From Kineosporia babensis (GTDB lineage Bacteria > Actinomycetota > Actinomycetes > Actinomycetales > Kineosporiaceae), in contig NZ_JAJOMB010000006.1 of assembly GCF_021129305.1 (NCBI RefSeq), forward strand, positions 334,424 through 398,423: a DNA stretch of 64,000 nucleotides, written 5' to 3'. Positions 53,122 to 61,728 of this stretch are shown here, in pieces; the stretch's first letter is position 1, and every line of letters begins with the position of its first letter. The position numbers and the translations under genes were made by a program. The notes under the pieces are model-generated. The model was not told where the DNA came from. It saw nothing but the letters and a program-made list of their open reading frames with translations, and searched no databases.

Positions 53122-53888
53122 GGACGTCGATCTCGGTTCCCACTCAGCTGCGTTCCGTGGCAACGGCTCTGGCGGCATCACTGCCGGACTTCTACAGCGT
53201 CTCAGAACCAGAGGACGCTGCCGGTCTGGTTGTTCTCGACGGTTCCGGAAACTGGGTAGCGGCTGCCGCAGAAAAACTCTCGGCCGGACGCCACAACCTT
53301 CTCGTGCATGCTCCCGGACCGGTGGACCCAGGCGAGGTGGACACCCTGGCCGCACGAACGTCCACCATTGTGCTCAGTGAGCCGTTCGCCGGAAACCCGG
53401 TCCTGAAGAATCTTCCGCAGGACATCCCGTTCGGGGCGGTCTCGAGCACCGCGCTCGCCGCCCCCGAGACCCCGGTCGAACGGGCCCTGCTGGAACAGAT
53501 CCGCAGCCTGCGGGCTGCCGGATTCACCGATCTGGCCGTCGAGAACGCCCAGATCACCGCCACCGGTGCACTGCTCACCGGTGAGGCCCGGCACGAACAA
53601 CGCCTGGTGCGGGTCCGCGCCCTCGTGACCCGCACGTCCGCCGTGACGCCGCACCACGTGCTCCGCGCCTACAGCCCGGAGCACGTGCTTACCGTGACCC
53701 TTCCCGACCCCGCCACCGCGGCGCCGGGCACGGCAACCCTGGTCGGCCCCGACGGTGAGCGCATCCTGCCCACCGACTACGAGAGCGCCCATCGGCGCAC
53801 CTGGCGACTGGCTCACGAAAGTCCCCGAGAAGCGGCCTCACTGCGTGATTTCGCCGACGACCTGAGGGTTCTCGGCAGCATCAGCTGA
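53118..53888 (+). CDS. unrecognised protein paired with Gfo/Idh/MocA copy B
   Basis: Encodes 256 residues, soluble, no signal peptide. The N-terminal half is alpha/beta with alternating short strands (GLVVLDGSG, HNLLVHAPGPV, TIVLSEPFAGNPVL) like a nucleotide-binding fold without a glycine loop. The C-terminal half is beta-rich and has VLTVTLPDP and YESAHRRTW. It is homologous to 57280-58056: both share LL-x-Q-x-x-x-LR, an F-A-x-NPV motif, TLPDP-x-TA and E-S-x-HR-x-x-W. Each copy starts overlapping the stop of a dehydrogenase. No family name is known to me; an accessory or second subunit of the dehydrogenase is inferred. Confidence 0.8.
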   Translation: MRTSISVPTQLRSVATALAASLPDFYSVSEPEDAAGLVVLDGSGNWVAAAAEKLSAGRHNLLVHAPGPVDPGEVDTLAARTSTIVLSEPFAGNPVLKNLPQDIPFGAVSSTALAAPETPVERALLEQIRSLRAAGFTDLAVENAQITATGALLTGEARHEQRLVRVRALVTRTSAVTPHHVLRAYSPEHVLTVTLPDPATAAPGTATLVGPDGERILPTDYESAHRRTWRLAHESPREAASLRDFADDLRVLGSIS

Positions 53889-53972
53889 TCCACCCTTCGC
53901 CATCACGCATGTGTCTCAAAGAAGAGGACAGGTTCTGGGCGCGCTGGCGCTCGTTCCGGTAAGGGGAGTGAA

Positions 53973-54803
53973 GTGACGTTCAAGCCGTTGTTCGACGGAA
54001 AAACCCTGGCGGGCTGGAAGGCCGTCCCGCGGGTGTACGGAAATGCCTACCCGGGTGGTCCGGACGTGGCCGAGATGCTTCTCAGGCTCGGTGTGGAACC
54101 ACCGGTCGAGCCCGAGAAGCACCCGGCCGTGTGGTCGGTCGAGGACGGCGTGGTGATCGGCCGGCAGGGCACCCCGGGCTACGGCGGCTATCTGCTGAGC
54201 GAGCAGGCCTACGGCGACTTCGAGCTCGTGATCGAGGCCAGACCGGACTGGCCGGCCGACACCGGGATCATGCTGCGTCGCCGGCCGGACAGCTGGGAAG
54301 GCTTCCAGGTGCTGGTGGATCACCGCCAGTCCGGTTCGATCGGCGGCTTCTTCGGCAACGGCCTGGCCAGTTTTCACGCCGTGCCGTTCGCCCTGGACGC
54401 GGTGGTGGATCAGGCGGGCGCCCCGATCGGGCTGCGTGAGGACGACCCGGCCACCTCACAGGAGCCGGTCACCCCGGACAAGCAGCGCCTGCTGTCCTAC
54501 GCCGCCGACGTGGACGACTTCCTGAAGGTCTGGCGCTGGGGTGACTGGAACGAGCTACGCGTGCGGTGCGTGGGCGGCGCCCTGCCTACCATCACCACGT
54601 GGGTGAACGGCCTGAAGATCGCCGAACTCGACACCGCCACGATCGACAGCCCGGACTACGACCCGGCCGCGGTGGCCGAACTGCTCGGCGCCCGCGGCCA
54701 TCTCGCCCTCGAGGTGCACGACAACGACGCGCATTTCGGGGAGTCCCGTTGGGGCCGGGGAGCAGCCTGCCGCTGGCGCAACGCGCAGATCGAGGAACTG
54801 TGA
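53973..54803 (+). CDS. DUF1080 (3-keto-disaccharide hydrolase-like) protein
   Basis: Encodes 276 residues, mostly one concanavalin-like sandwich. The start FKPLFDGKTLAGWK is the DUF1080 hallmark, followed by AVWSVEDGVVIG, GYLLSEQAYGDFELVIEARP and GIMLRRRPDSWEGFQV. No signal peptide is seen, so it appears cytoplasmic, unlike many Bacteroidetes members. GTG 53973 has AGGGGAG close upstream. Family members cleave 3-keto-glycosides made by Gfo/Idh/MocA enzymes, which agrees with three such genes here. It is 84 bases after the unknown partner gene. Confidence 0.9.
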   Translation: MTFKPLFDGKTLAGWKAVPRVYGNAYPGGPDVAEMLLRLGVEPPVEPEKHPAVWSVEDGVVIGRQGTPGYGGYLLSEQAYGDFELVIEARPDWPADTGIMLRRRPDSWEGFQVLVDHRQSGSIGGFFGNGLASFHAVPFALDAVVDQAGAPIGLREDDPATSQEPVTPDKQRLLSYAADVDDFLKVWRWGDWNELRVRCVGGALPTITTWVNGLKIAELDTATIDSPDYDPAAVAELLGARGHLALEVHDNDAHFGESRWGRGAACRWRNAQIEEL

Positions 54804-54841
54804 GTTCACTGCCCGGGCGCCCACGCCTTCTCGAGAGCCGA

Positions 54842-56068
54842 TCAGGCGCTCCAGCCGGCCAGATGATCGCCGGACAGCAGCCCTTCGACCACGGTAGAGG
54901 CCGCGCCCTGAACGCCGACTTCTTCTTCGCCGGAGGACCTCTCGATCGTGATGTCGGCGGTCGCCAGCAGAAAGGCGTGCTCGTCGACCGCCTGGCGGAT
55001 CGGCTCGGTGAACAGCTCGCCCGCTGCGGTGGCGACCCGGCCACCGATGACGATCAGGGCCGGGTTGAACAGGTTGGTGGCCCCGGCGACGGCGAGTCCG
55101 AGGGAAACGGCCGCTCGGTCGATGATCTGGCTGCAGGCGCCGTCCCCGGCGTGTGCCCCGGCCACCACGTCCACATCACGAATCTGCTCGGGGGTGAGCT
55201 TTTCGAGGTACGGGCTGGCGCCGCTGAGCCGGGCCTCGATGCCCAGGCCGACGATCGCCCGGCCGCTGGCGAACATGGTCAGGCAGCCGTGATTGCCGCA
55301 CCAGCAGACCCGTGAGCGGTCGGCCGAGACGGTGAGATGACCGATCTCGCCGGCCACTCCGGAGGCACCGCGGTACAGCCGTCCGTCGTTGATCAGCCCG
55401 GCGCCGATGCCGGATCCGACCTTGACGTAGAGCAGGCTCGGGGCCGGCTGCGGGGTGCGGCTCAGCGATTCCCCGATCGCCATCAGGTTGACCTCGTTGT
55501 CCACCCAGACCGGCACGCCGTAGCTGTCGGACAGCCAGTCGCCGACGCTGAACGCGCTCCAGCCGCTGTTCGGGAACGTGTCCATGGTCAGGCCTTTGGG
55601 GGATACCGGGCCGAGCACGCCCACCCCGATGCCGCGCAGTGGTCCGCGCCGGGCCGGGTCGCCCAGCAGTTCGGCGAACTCCATCCGGGCTCGGGCCAGT
55701 GCTTCTTCCGGCTGCAGGCCGAAAGGTAGTTCGCTGCTGCGTACCTTCAGGACCCGGCCGGCCAGATCGGCCAGGCCGGCGCTCATCCCGGTGGCGCCCA
55801 GCAGCACCACCAGGACGCACCCGGCGTCGGCGGCGAAGTCCAGCTGCCCGGCCGGGCGCCCACCGGTGGACGCGGCGGCCGGTCCCTCGCGCACCAGGCC
55901 CATCGCGATCAGCTGGTCCACCCGCTGGATCACGATCTTTCGGCTCAGCCCGGTCAGGTTCATCAGCGCCGGGCGGGTGGTGGCCTGCCGGTCCCGGATC
56001 AGCCGCACCACCTGCTCCAGGTGGGCGTCACTCGTTGCGGGGCTGGCGCTTTCCACGGTGATCGGCAT
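54842..56068 (-). CDS. ROK-family transcriptional repressor (second copy)
   Basis: Encodes 408 residues. A winged helix (about 15-75; TRPALMNLTGLSRKIVIQRV) precedes the ROK domain (about 85-400). The zinc motif is CWCGNHGCLT: three cysteines are kept but the usual glutamate after the last one is threonine. The ATG follows GGAGG with a good gap. It ends 38 bases from the convergent DUF1080 gene and is divergent from Gfo copy C, so it probably controls the second half of the locus including the ABC importer. Confidence 0.9.
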   Translation of the reverse strand: MPITVESASPATSDAHLEQVVRLIRDRQATTRPALMNLTGLSRKIVIQRVDQLIAMGLVREGPAAASTGGRPAGQLDFAADAGCVLVVLLGATGMSAGLADLAGRVLKVRSSELPFGLQPEEALARARMEFAELLGDPARRGPLRGIGVGVLGPVSPKGLTMDTFPNSGWSAFSVGDWLSDSYGVPVWVDNEVNLMAIGESLSRTPQPAPSLLYVKVGSGIGAGLINDGRLYRGASGVAGEIGHLTVSADRSRVCWCGNHGCLTMFASGRAIVGLGIEARLSGASPYLEKLTPEQIRDVDVVAGAHAGDGACSQIIDRAAVSLGLAVAGATNLFNPALIVIGGRVATAAGELFTEPIRQAVDEHAFLLATADITIERSSGEEEVGVQGAASTVVEGLLSGDHLAGWSA

Positions 56069-56094
56069 CGGGGACCTCCGAGTAGTCGTTGCGG

Positions 56095-56106
56095 GTAACA
56101 GGTTAC
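56095..56106. promoter_or_regulatory. palindrome upstream of the second ROK gene
   Basis: GTAAC (56095-56099) and GTTAC (56102-56106) form a 12-base palindrome about 26 bases upstream of the ROK start codon. It is a possible autoregulatory site or promoter element; only position and symmetry support this. Confidence 0.35.
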
Positions 56107-56137
56107 GCCGCCGGAGCGCGAACCTTGACTTTAATCC

Positions 56138-56167
56138 CTGAGGTACATATGTTCTGGCTCACCTCAG
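56138..56167. promoter_or_regulatory. inverted repeat upstream of Gfo copy C
   Basis: Arms CTGAGGT (56138-56144) and ACCTCAG (56161-56167) separated by 16 bases lie in the ROK/Gfo divergent region, about 60 bases before the Gfo start. The enclosed stretch is relatively AT-rich (ACATATGTT). A candidate operator. Confidence 0.4.
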
Positions 56168-56224
56168 CCGAGCGATCGCCGAAAACCTTCGCTCCCGGCC
56201 GAGTGAGCTGCCGAAACGAGGACA

Positions 56225-57280
56225 ATGATGTCTGTTTCACCGATTTCGCCGAACCCGCTCGGTGTGGGTTTTCTCGGCGCGGGCCCGGTCACGCAGGCGA
56301 TCCATCTGCCCGCCCTGGCCGGGCTCGGTCACCTCTTCAGCGTCCGGGCCGTGATGGACGCCGACGGCGGGACCGCCCGGAGCGTGGCGGCCCGGGCCGG
56401 CGCCCGGCCCAGCACCTCGGTCCAGGACGTGCTCCAGGACGAGAGCATCGACGTGATCGCGGTGTGCAGCCCGCACCCCTTCCACGCCGAGCAGGTGATC
56501 GAGGCCTGCCTGGCCGGCAAGAAGGTGGTGCTGTGCGAGAAGCCTTTCGCCACCACGGTCGAGGACGCCACGCGGATCGCCGAGGTCTGCGCCACCACCG
56601 GGGTGCCGGTGCTGGTCGGGGCCATGCACACGCACGACCCGGGCTGGCTGGCCTTCACCCAGGCCTGGGGCGAAACGGCCGGCAGCGCCCAGCACATCCG
56701 CTGCTCGGCCGTGCTGCCGCCGAATCCGCGCTTCGAGGACTTCGCCACCGAGGTCAGCCACCGCCCGCCCGCGCCCACCGGCCCGACCGCTGCGGCCGAC
56801 CGGATCCGGGACGGCGTGCTCGGCCTGGCGATTCACGACCTGCCGCTGATCCGGGCCTTCCTGGCCGAACCGGGGCAGATCGTGGTGCACGAGGCCCGTT
56901 CGCTCACCCCGTTCGGCTACTCCATCATCTTCTCCAGCGCCGGTCAGGTCGTCGAACTGCACGCCCTGATGTCCGAGAACTGGGACCCGCACTGGTCCTT
57001 CCAGGTGTTCGCGCCCACCCGGGCCGCCACCGTGACCTTCATGCCCTCCTACGTGCAGGCCGGCCCGGCCGACGTGGTGATCGACGAGGCGGGCCGCCGC
57101 ACCCAGCTGAAAGCCGCCCCGCACAACGGCTATCTGGGTGAGTGGCAGCACCTGTACGACGTGGCCCACGGCGGAGCCCCGCGCTACGGCACCGCCGAGC
57201 TTGTCGCCGACCTGGCCTTCGCCCTGGACGTGGCCGAGCAGGCGTGCGGGGCAGCGGCCACCACGAACCGGGCCGCGTGA
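56225..57280 (+). CDS. Gfo/Idh/MocA-family oxidoreductase (copy C)
   Basis: Encodes 351 residues. The Rossmann loop is GFLGAGPVTQAIHLP, the EKP motif VLCEKPFAT, and the substrate-domain motif LGLAIHDLPLIRAFL. Paralogous to copy B throughout its length. ATG 56225 or 56228 both fit. The stop TGA overlaps the ATG of the next gene by one base (TGATG). It opens an operon with the second unknown partner gene and then the sugar importer, so the imported sugar is probably its substrate or precursor. Confidence 0.9.
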   Translation: MMSVSPISPNPLGVGFLGAGPVTQAIHLPALAGLGHLFSVRAVMDADGGTARSVAARAGARPSTSVQDVLQDESIDVIAVCSPHPFHAEQVIEACLAGKKVVLCEKPFATTVEDATRIAEVCATTGVPVLVGAMHTHDPGWLAFTQAWGETAGSAQHIRCSAVLPPNPRFEDFATEVSHRPPAPTGPTAAADRIRDGVLGLAIHDLPLIRAFLAEPGQIVVHEARSLTPFGYSIIFSSAGQVVELHALMSENWDPHWSFQVFAPTRAATVTFMPSYVQAGPADVVIDEAGRRTQLKAAPHNGYLGEWQHLYDVAHGGAPRYGTAELVADLAFALDVAEQACGAAATTNRAA

Positions 57281-58056
57281 TGGGCGCCCTCGCCGTCGGC
57301 GGCGAACTCCAGGCCCTCAGCCGCGGTGATGTGCCCGCGGTGGTGGCCTCGCTGCCGGTCTCGCTGCGGCTGGCCGAGCCTTCGGACCTGGTCGCGCTCG
57401 AGGGTGGGCCGGGCTGGCCCGAGCGGGTGGCTGCCGCAACGGCCCGGGGCGTGATGGTGGTTCACCCCACCCCGGCCGCCCCCGAAGCCGTACCGGCCCA
57501 CCCGGGCGCGCCCGTCGTCCTCAATTACCGCTTTGCCGACAACCCGGTCATGCCCACGGCAGCAAGGCTCTTCACGGACTGGCCGGCCGACGCCATGATC
57601 GAGGCAGCCGCCGTGGTTGCCCAGCCCGCCGAGCTGGACGGCGTTCTGCTCGACCAGCTGGCCACCCTGCGCCGGCTCGGCAGCCCGGCCGTCGAGCTCA
57701 CCCGGCTCACCTGGAGCAGCGCGGGCTACTACCTGAGTGCGGTGACCCGGACCGGCGTCCGGCTCCTGCTCAGCGCCCACGTCACCACCGCAACCAGCCC
57801 CCAGCTGCGGATCCGGGGCCTGGCCCCGAGCGTGGCCCTCGAACTCACCCTGCCCGACCCGGGTACGGCACAACCCGCCGTCCTGGTTCGCACCACCGAT
57901 GCCGGTGCCACGAAATTCCCCACCCTGTGGGAGTCCTCGCACCGCGCCGGATGGCGCCGCCTCGTTGCGGCAGTCGACGGGACAACCCCGGCCGACGATC
58001 TCACCGGACTGCGCACCGATCTGGGCCTTCTCGCCCCGCTCCTGCCCGCGTCCTGA
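57280..58056 (+). CDS. unrecognised protein paired with Gfo/Idh/MocA copy C
   Basis: Encodes 258 residues and is homologous to 53118-53888. Shared marks are the alpha/beta N-terminal half (GVMVVHPTP, VVLNYRFADNPVM), LLDQLATLRRLG, ELTLPDPGTAQP and LWESSHRAGWRRL near the C-terminus. It lacks signal peptide, membrane segment and known cofactor motif. Its ATG is the A of the dehydrogenase stop. The repeated gene order suggests a two-component enzyme or a dehydrogenase-specific chaperone or cofactor handler. No name or function is assigned. Confidence 0.8.
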   Translation: MGALAVGGELQALSRGDVPAVVASLPVSLRLAEPSDLVALEGGPGWPERVAAATARGVMVVHPTPAAPEAVPAHPGAPVVLNYRFADNPVMPTAARLFTDWPADAMIEAAAVVAQPAELDGVLLDQLATLRRLGSPAVELTRLTWSSAGYYLSAVTRTGVRLLLSAHVTTATSPQLRIRGLAPSVALELTLPDPGTAQPAVLVRTTDAGATKFPTLWESSHRAGWRRLVAAVDGTTPADDLTGLRTDLGLLAPLLPAS

Positions 58057-58117
58057 CGTTCCCCCGCTCCATCTCTTCCCCCCAACACCGGTCCCCATCC
58101 TCGAAACGAGGCACACC

Positions 58118-59431
58118 ATGAGCGAGTTCCGCATGCCCGACATGTCCCGCCGCAGCCTGCTGCGCGCCGGAGCCGGACTGGCCCTGCTGGGTGGCCTGAG
58201 CGCCTGCGCCAAGTCCAAGACCGTGGCCGCCGGCGGCGACGGCCAGGTCGTCTTCTGGGACATGCCGTGGGCCCAGGACTCCTACAACAAGTCCTCGGAC
58301 GCCCTGGTCAAGGCGTACAAGCCGGCCGACGGCCTGCCCGCGGCCAGCCTGCAGCGGATCCAGTGGAACAACTTCACCACCACCTTCTCCTCGGCCCTGG
58401 CCTCCAAGACCGGCCCGGCCGTGAGCACCGGCGGCGGTTTCCAGGCCTTCCAGTTCGCCGAGGAGGGCTACATCGCCACCGCCGACAACCTGGTGAAGAA
58501 GTGGGACGCGGAAGGCTTCACCCAGGACTTCCTGCCCGGCACGCTCGAGGCGATGAAGACCGACGCGGGGTACGTGGCGGTGCCCTGGCAGACCGACATG
58601 CGGGTCTGGTGGTACCGCAAGTCGGCCTTCGAGGACGCCGGGGTGGACGTGCCGAAGACCTGGGACGAGCTGGTGACGGCCGGAAAGGCGCTGAAGAGCA
58701 AGGGTTACGTGGGCTTCGGGGTCGGGGCCGGGGCCGGCAACAACCTGGGCGCACACACCATGGTGCTGATGATGATCAACAACGGTGGTGGCCTGTTCAC
58801 CCCGGACGGTCAGCTGGACCTGCTCAACGAACGCAACGTGGAGGCCATGGAGTTCGTGATCCGGCTGGTCAAGGAGGGCATCACCGACCCGGCCGCGGTC
58901 AGCTACACCTCGGACAACCAGCTGGCCCAGTGGAAGAACAAGAAGTTCGCCTTCGGCCTGTTCACCGCCGCCCTGGACGAGGGAGTCGGCGACACCACCG
59001 GCGACCTGCTGGTGGCCGAGCCGCTGACCGGTGGGCACGGCGACAAGGTGGCGCTGGCCTTCGGCAACAACATCATGATGTACACCAACACCCCCTCCCA
59101 GGAGGGCACCGAGGCGTTCCTGGACTACTACATCAAGAACATGAAGGCGTTCTGGCAGCAGAAGGTCGTCAACGGGATGCCGGTGCTGCAGTCGATCGTC
59201 GACCTGCCCGAGTTCCAGGCCAGCGAGAACAAGATGAAGGTGATCGCCGAGTACCAGCCGGTCGCCCGGACCTACGGCTCCCGCTCCACCAGCCTGTTCG
59301 CCGCGATGGCACAGGTCGACGGCGGGCAGCCGCTGGCCGAGTTCACCCAGACCGTGCTCTCCGGCAAGACCGACGCCAAGACCGCGCTGACCACCCTGGA
59401 AAAGGGCCTCTCGGCGATTGTGAAGTCCTGA
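58118..59431 (+). CDS. sugar ABC transporter substrate-binding lipoprotein
   Basis: Encodes 437 residues. A twin-arginine signal (MSRRSLLRAGAG) and lipobox LSAC show export and lipid anchoring. The mature part is a cluster B-type solute-binding fold (VVFWDMPWAQDSYNKSSDAL, then WQTDMRVWWYRKSAFEDAGV and TWDELVTAGKALK). The ribosome site GAGG is 6 bases upstream of ATG 58118. It is followed by two permease genes and preceded by the Gfo/unknown pair; sugars are the likely ligand, the kind is unknown. No ATPase gene is present. Confidence 0.92.
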   Translation: MSEFRMPDMSRRSLLRAGAGLALLGGLSACAKSKTVAAGGDGQVVFWDMPWAQDSYNKSSDALVKAYKPADGLPAASLQRIQWNNFTTTFSSALASKTGPAVSTGGGFQAFQFAEEGYIATADNLVKKWDAEGFTQDFLPGTLEAMKTDAGYVAVPWQTDMRVWWYRKSAFEDAGVDVPKTWDELVTAGKALKSKGYVGFGVGAGAGNNLGAHTMVLMMINNGGGLFTPDGQLDLLNERNVEAMEFVIRLVKEGITDPAAVSYTSDNQLAQWKNKKFAFGLFTAALDEGVGDTTGDLLVAEPLTGGHGDKVALAFGNNIMMYTNTPSQEGTEAFLDYYIKNMKAFWQQKVVNGMPVLQSIVDLPEFQASENKMKVIAEYQPVARTYGSRSTSLFAAMAQVDGGQPLAEFTQTVLSGKTDAKTALTTLEKGLSAIVKS

Positions 59432-59433
59432 CG

Positions 59434-60357
59434 ATGACGACCACCACCGAACGTCCGGCGCCGGCGGTGCCCGCGACCTCGCGGCCCCGCCGCCGGTGGC
59501 GCCCCGAGTCCCGGACGATGTTCCTGCTGATTGCGCCCTCGGTCGCGTTGCTCCTGCTGATCCACGGGTTCCCGCTGCTGGACGCGTTCCGCCAGTCGCT
59601 GCACGACGGGACACTGATCAACACCGGCTCGTTCGTCGGGATCCAGAACTACACCGACAACCTCACCAGCGAGGTGTTCTGGAAGGCCGCCTCGTTCACC
59701 CTGGTCTTCACCGTGGTCGGGGTGTTCGGCAGCTGGGCGGTCGGGCTGGGGCTGGCCCTGCTGCTGCGCACCCGGATCCCGGCCCGCGGCGTGTTCAAGG
59801 TGCTGCTCCTGCTGCCCTGGGTGGTCCCGATCGTGGTGTCCTCCACCGCGATCAACTGGCTGGTGGCCACCAGCAGCAGCCCCATCCCGCAACTGTTCGA
59901 GACGCTCGGGCTGGGCCAGCCGCTGTTCCTGGCCGACCCGTTCTGGGCCCGGATCCTGGTCTGCGTGTTCAAGGTCTGGATCAGCTTCCCGTTCATGATG
60001 ATGATGTCCAGCGCCGCCCTGGCCAGCGTGGACAACAGCGTCTACGAGGCGGCCCGGGTGGACGGCGCGACCGGCTGGCAGCAGCTGCGCTGGGTCACCC
60101 TGCCGATCGTGGCCCGCTCCACGTACATCTCCTGGATCCTGATGACGATCTTCTGCGTCAACGACTTCCCGACCATCTTCCTGCTCACCGGCGGCGGCCC
60201 GATCGACGCCACGAACTCCCTGGTGGTGCTGGCCTACCGGCTGGTCTTCCAGAACCAGCAGGTCGGCGAGGGCGTCTCGGTGGCCTTCATCATGACCTCG
60301 GTCCTGGTGGTCATCTCCACCCTGCTGTACCGGCAGATCCGAAAGGCGGCCCACTGA
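59434..60357 (+). CDS. sugar ABC transporter permease (MalF-type)
   Basis: Encodes 307 residues with six membrane segments and an EAA loop SVYEAARVDGATGWQQLRW. The cytoplasmic N-terminus is Pro/Arg-rich (about 25 residues). It starts 2 bases after the binding-protein stop, without a strong ribosome site, so it relies on coupling. Together with the next permease it forms the channel; the ATPase must come from elsewhere (an MsiK-like protein). Confidence 0.92.
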   Translation: MTTTTERPAPAVPATSRPRRRWRPESRTMFLLIAPSVALLLLIHGFPLLDAFRQSLHDGTLINTGSFVGIQNYTDNLTSEVFWKAASFTLVFTVVGVFGSWAVGLGLALLLRTRIPARGVFKVLLLLPWVVPIVVSSTAINWLVATSSSPIPQLFETLGLGQPLFLADPFWARILVCVFKVWISFPFMMMMSSAALASVDNSVYEAARVDGATGWQQLRWVTLPIVARSTYISWILMTIFCVNDFPTIFLLTGGGPIDATNSLVVLAYRLVFQNQQVGEGVSVAFIMTSVLVVISTLLYRQIRKAAH

Positions 60358-61223
60358 TGTCTGCTCTGGCTCCGGCCCCGGCTCGTGTTCCGGCTCGTGT
60401 TCCGGCGAAGGCACCGATGGGCGCCGGCCCCTGGCTGCGGTTCGTGCTGATGCTGGCAATCGTCGCGATCACCCTGGTCCCGATCGGGGTGGTGCTGTTC
60501 CTGGCCTTCACCCCCTCGGCCGCCTCGGCCAGCAGCGGCGGCTTCACGATGGAGAACTTCTCGAGCGTGTTCGCCACCAGTGACGTGCTGCTCTGGCTGC
60601 AGAACAGCCTGCTGGTCACGCTGGGCACGGTGTTCGTGTCGGTGGCGGTGGCCGCCCCGGCCGGCTACGTGCTCTCCCGCGGCCGCAGCCGGGCCGTCTC
60701 CGGGTACTCGCTGATGCTGTTCGTGTTCCAGAGCCTGCCGGTGATCACCTCGGTGATCCCGCTGTTCATCCTGTTCGCCAAGATCGGCCTGGTGGACAGC
60801 CTGCTCGGGCTGACCATCGTCTACGTGGCCTCCTCGATGGCGGTGGCCACCTGGATGATGGCGGCCTACATGGACTCGATCCCGATCTCGCTGGAGGAGG
60901 CCGCCTGGATCGACGGCGCCTCGATGTTCCGCGGATTCGTCCAGATCGTGCTGCGCAACTCGCTGCCCGGGGTGCTCTCCACCGCGATCTTCACCTTCCT
61001 GGTGGCCTGGAACGACTACCTGGTGGCGATCGTCTTCCTGCGCTCGGCGGTGGCTTTCACCCTGCCGGTCGGGATCCAGTCGTTCTTCCAGCAGAACACC
61101 ACCGACTGGGGCTCGGTGATGGCCATCGCGGTGGTCATGCTGATCCCGCCGGTCGCGGTCTTCGTGTTGCTCAACAAGTACTTCAGCGTGGGCGGGATCG
61201 GGGGTTCGCTGGCCGGGCAGTGA
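60357..61223 (+). CDS. sugar ABC transporter permease (MalG-type)
   Basis: Encodes 288 residues with six membrane segments and an EAA loop SLEEAAWIDGASMFRGF. The N-terminus has an imperfect repeat, PARVPARVPAKAP. ATG 60357 overlaps the stop of the partner permease (TGATG). It is the last gene of the importer operon; a hairpin terminator lies about 100 bases downstream. Confidence 0.92.
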   Translation: MSALAPAPARVPARVPAKAPMGAGPWLRFVLMLAIVAITLVPIGVVLFLAFTPSAASASSGGFTMENFSSVFATSDVLLWLQNSLLVTLGTVFVSVAVAAPAGYVLSRGRSRAVSGYSLMLFVFQSLPVITSVIPLFILFAKIGLVDSLLGLTIVYVASSMAVATWMMAAYMDSIPISLEEAAWIDGASMFRGFVQIVLRNSLPGVLSTAIFTFLVAWNDYLVAIVFLRSAVAFTLPVGIQSFFQQNTTDWGSVMAIAVVMLIPPVAVFVLLNKYFSVGGIGGSLAGQ

Positions 61224-61326
61224 GAATGACCAAACGCTGTTCTCCAAGTCGGTCGACGAAGAATGGGGGCTTGGGGTGGTGTGGCAGGGCATAGGTCTGT
61301 GCTGCGCGTGCCCGGGAACAGTAAGC

Positions 61327-61357
61327 GCCCCGGTCCAGGGAACAACTGGGCCGGGGC
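61327..61357 (+). terminator. hairpin terminator after the importer operon
   Basis: A 12-bp stem with one G-U pair (arms 61327-61338 and 61346-61357) and loop GGAACAA, about 100 bases after the last permease gene. No T-run follows. Confidence 0.65.
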
Positions 61358-61728
61358 CCAATCACTACCTACAACGTGGATGGCTGGTGGCCATGAATCC
61401 TGGACGATGTCCTCGGTGGTCCCGGCTACGTTCAGGCCGCGGCGAGTGGCCGGTGGGAGACGGCCACGGTGATGCCATGCAGGCAACTCGAGTGCCTGAT
61501 CGTCGGCGCCAGCGATGACATCGATGCGTGTGTACGAGTGTCGCGGCAGTCTTGGCAGACGGTGCAGTGCTGGTGACGCAAGCCGTGCAGACAGATTTCC
61601 CCGGTGGCTTGGTGACCTTTTCTCCACGAGGGTCCCGGATGGGCGTGTTGATCGCCGCGACGCCTTTCTGTGCCCGCGGGGTCTCCGTCAGTCGTAGTCT
61701 GGGTGGGCCGAACCGAGAGGAGCACACC
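61358..61728. other. stretch without a recognised gene
   Basis: Both strands have open frames, but none shows a known domain, normal codon use and a ribosome site together. Composition is slightly lower in GC than the flanks. The promoter of the following small gene pair should lie near its right end. Confidence 0.4.
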
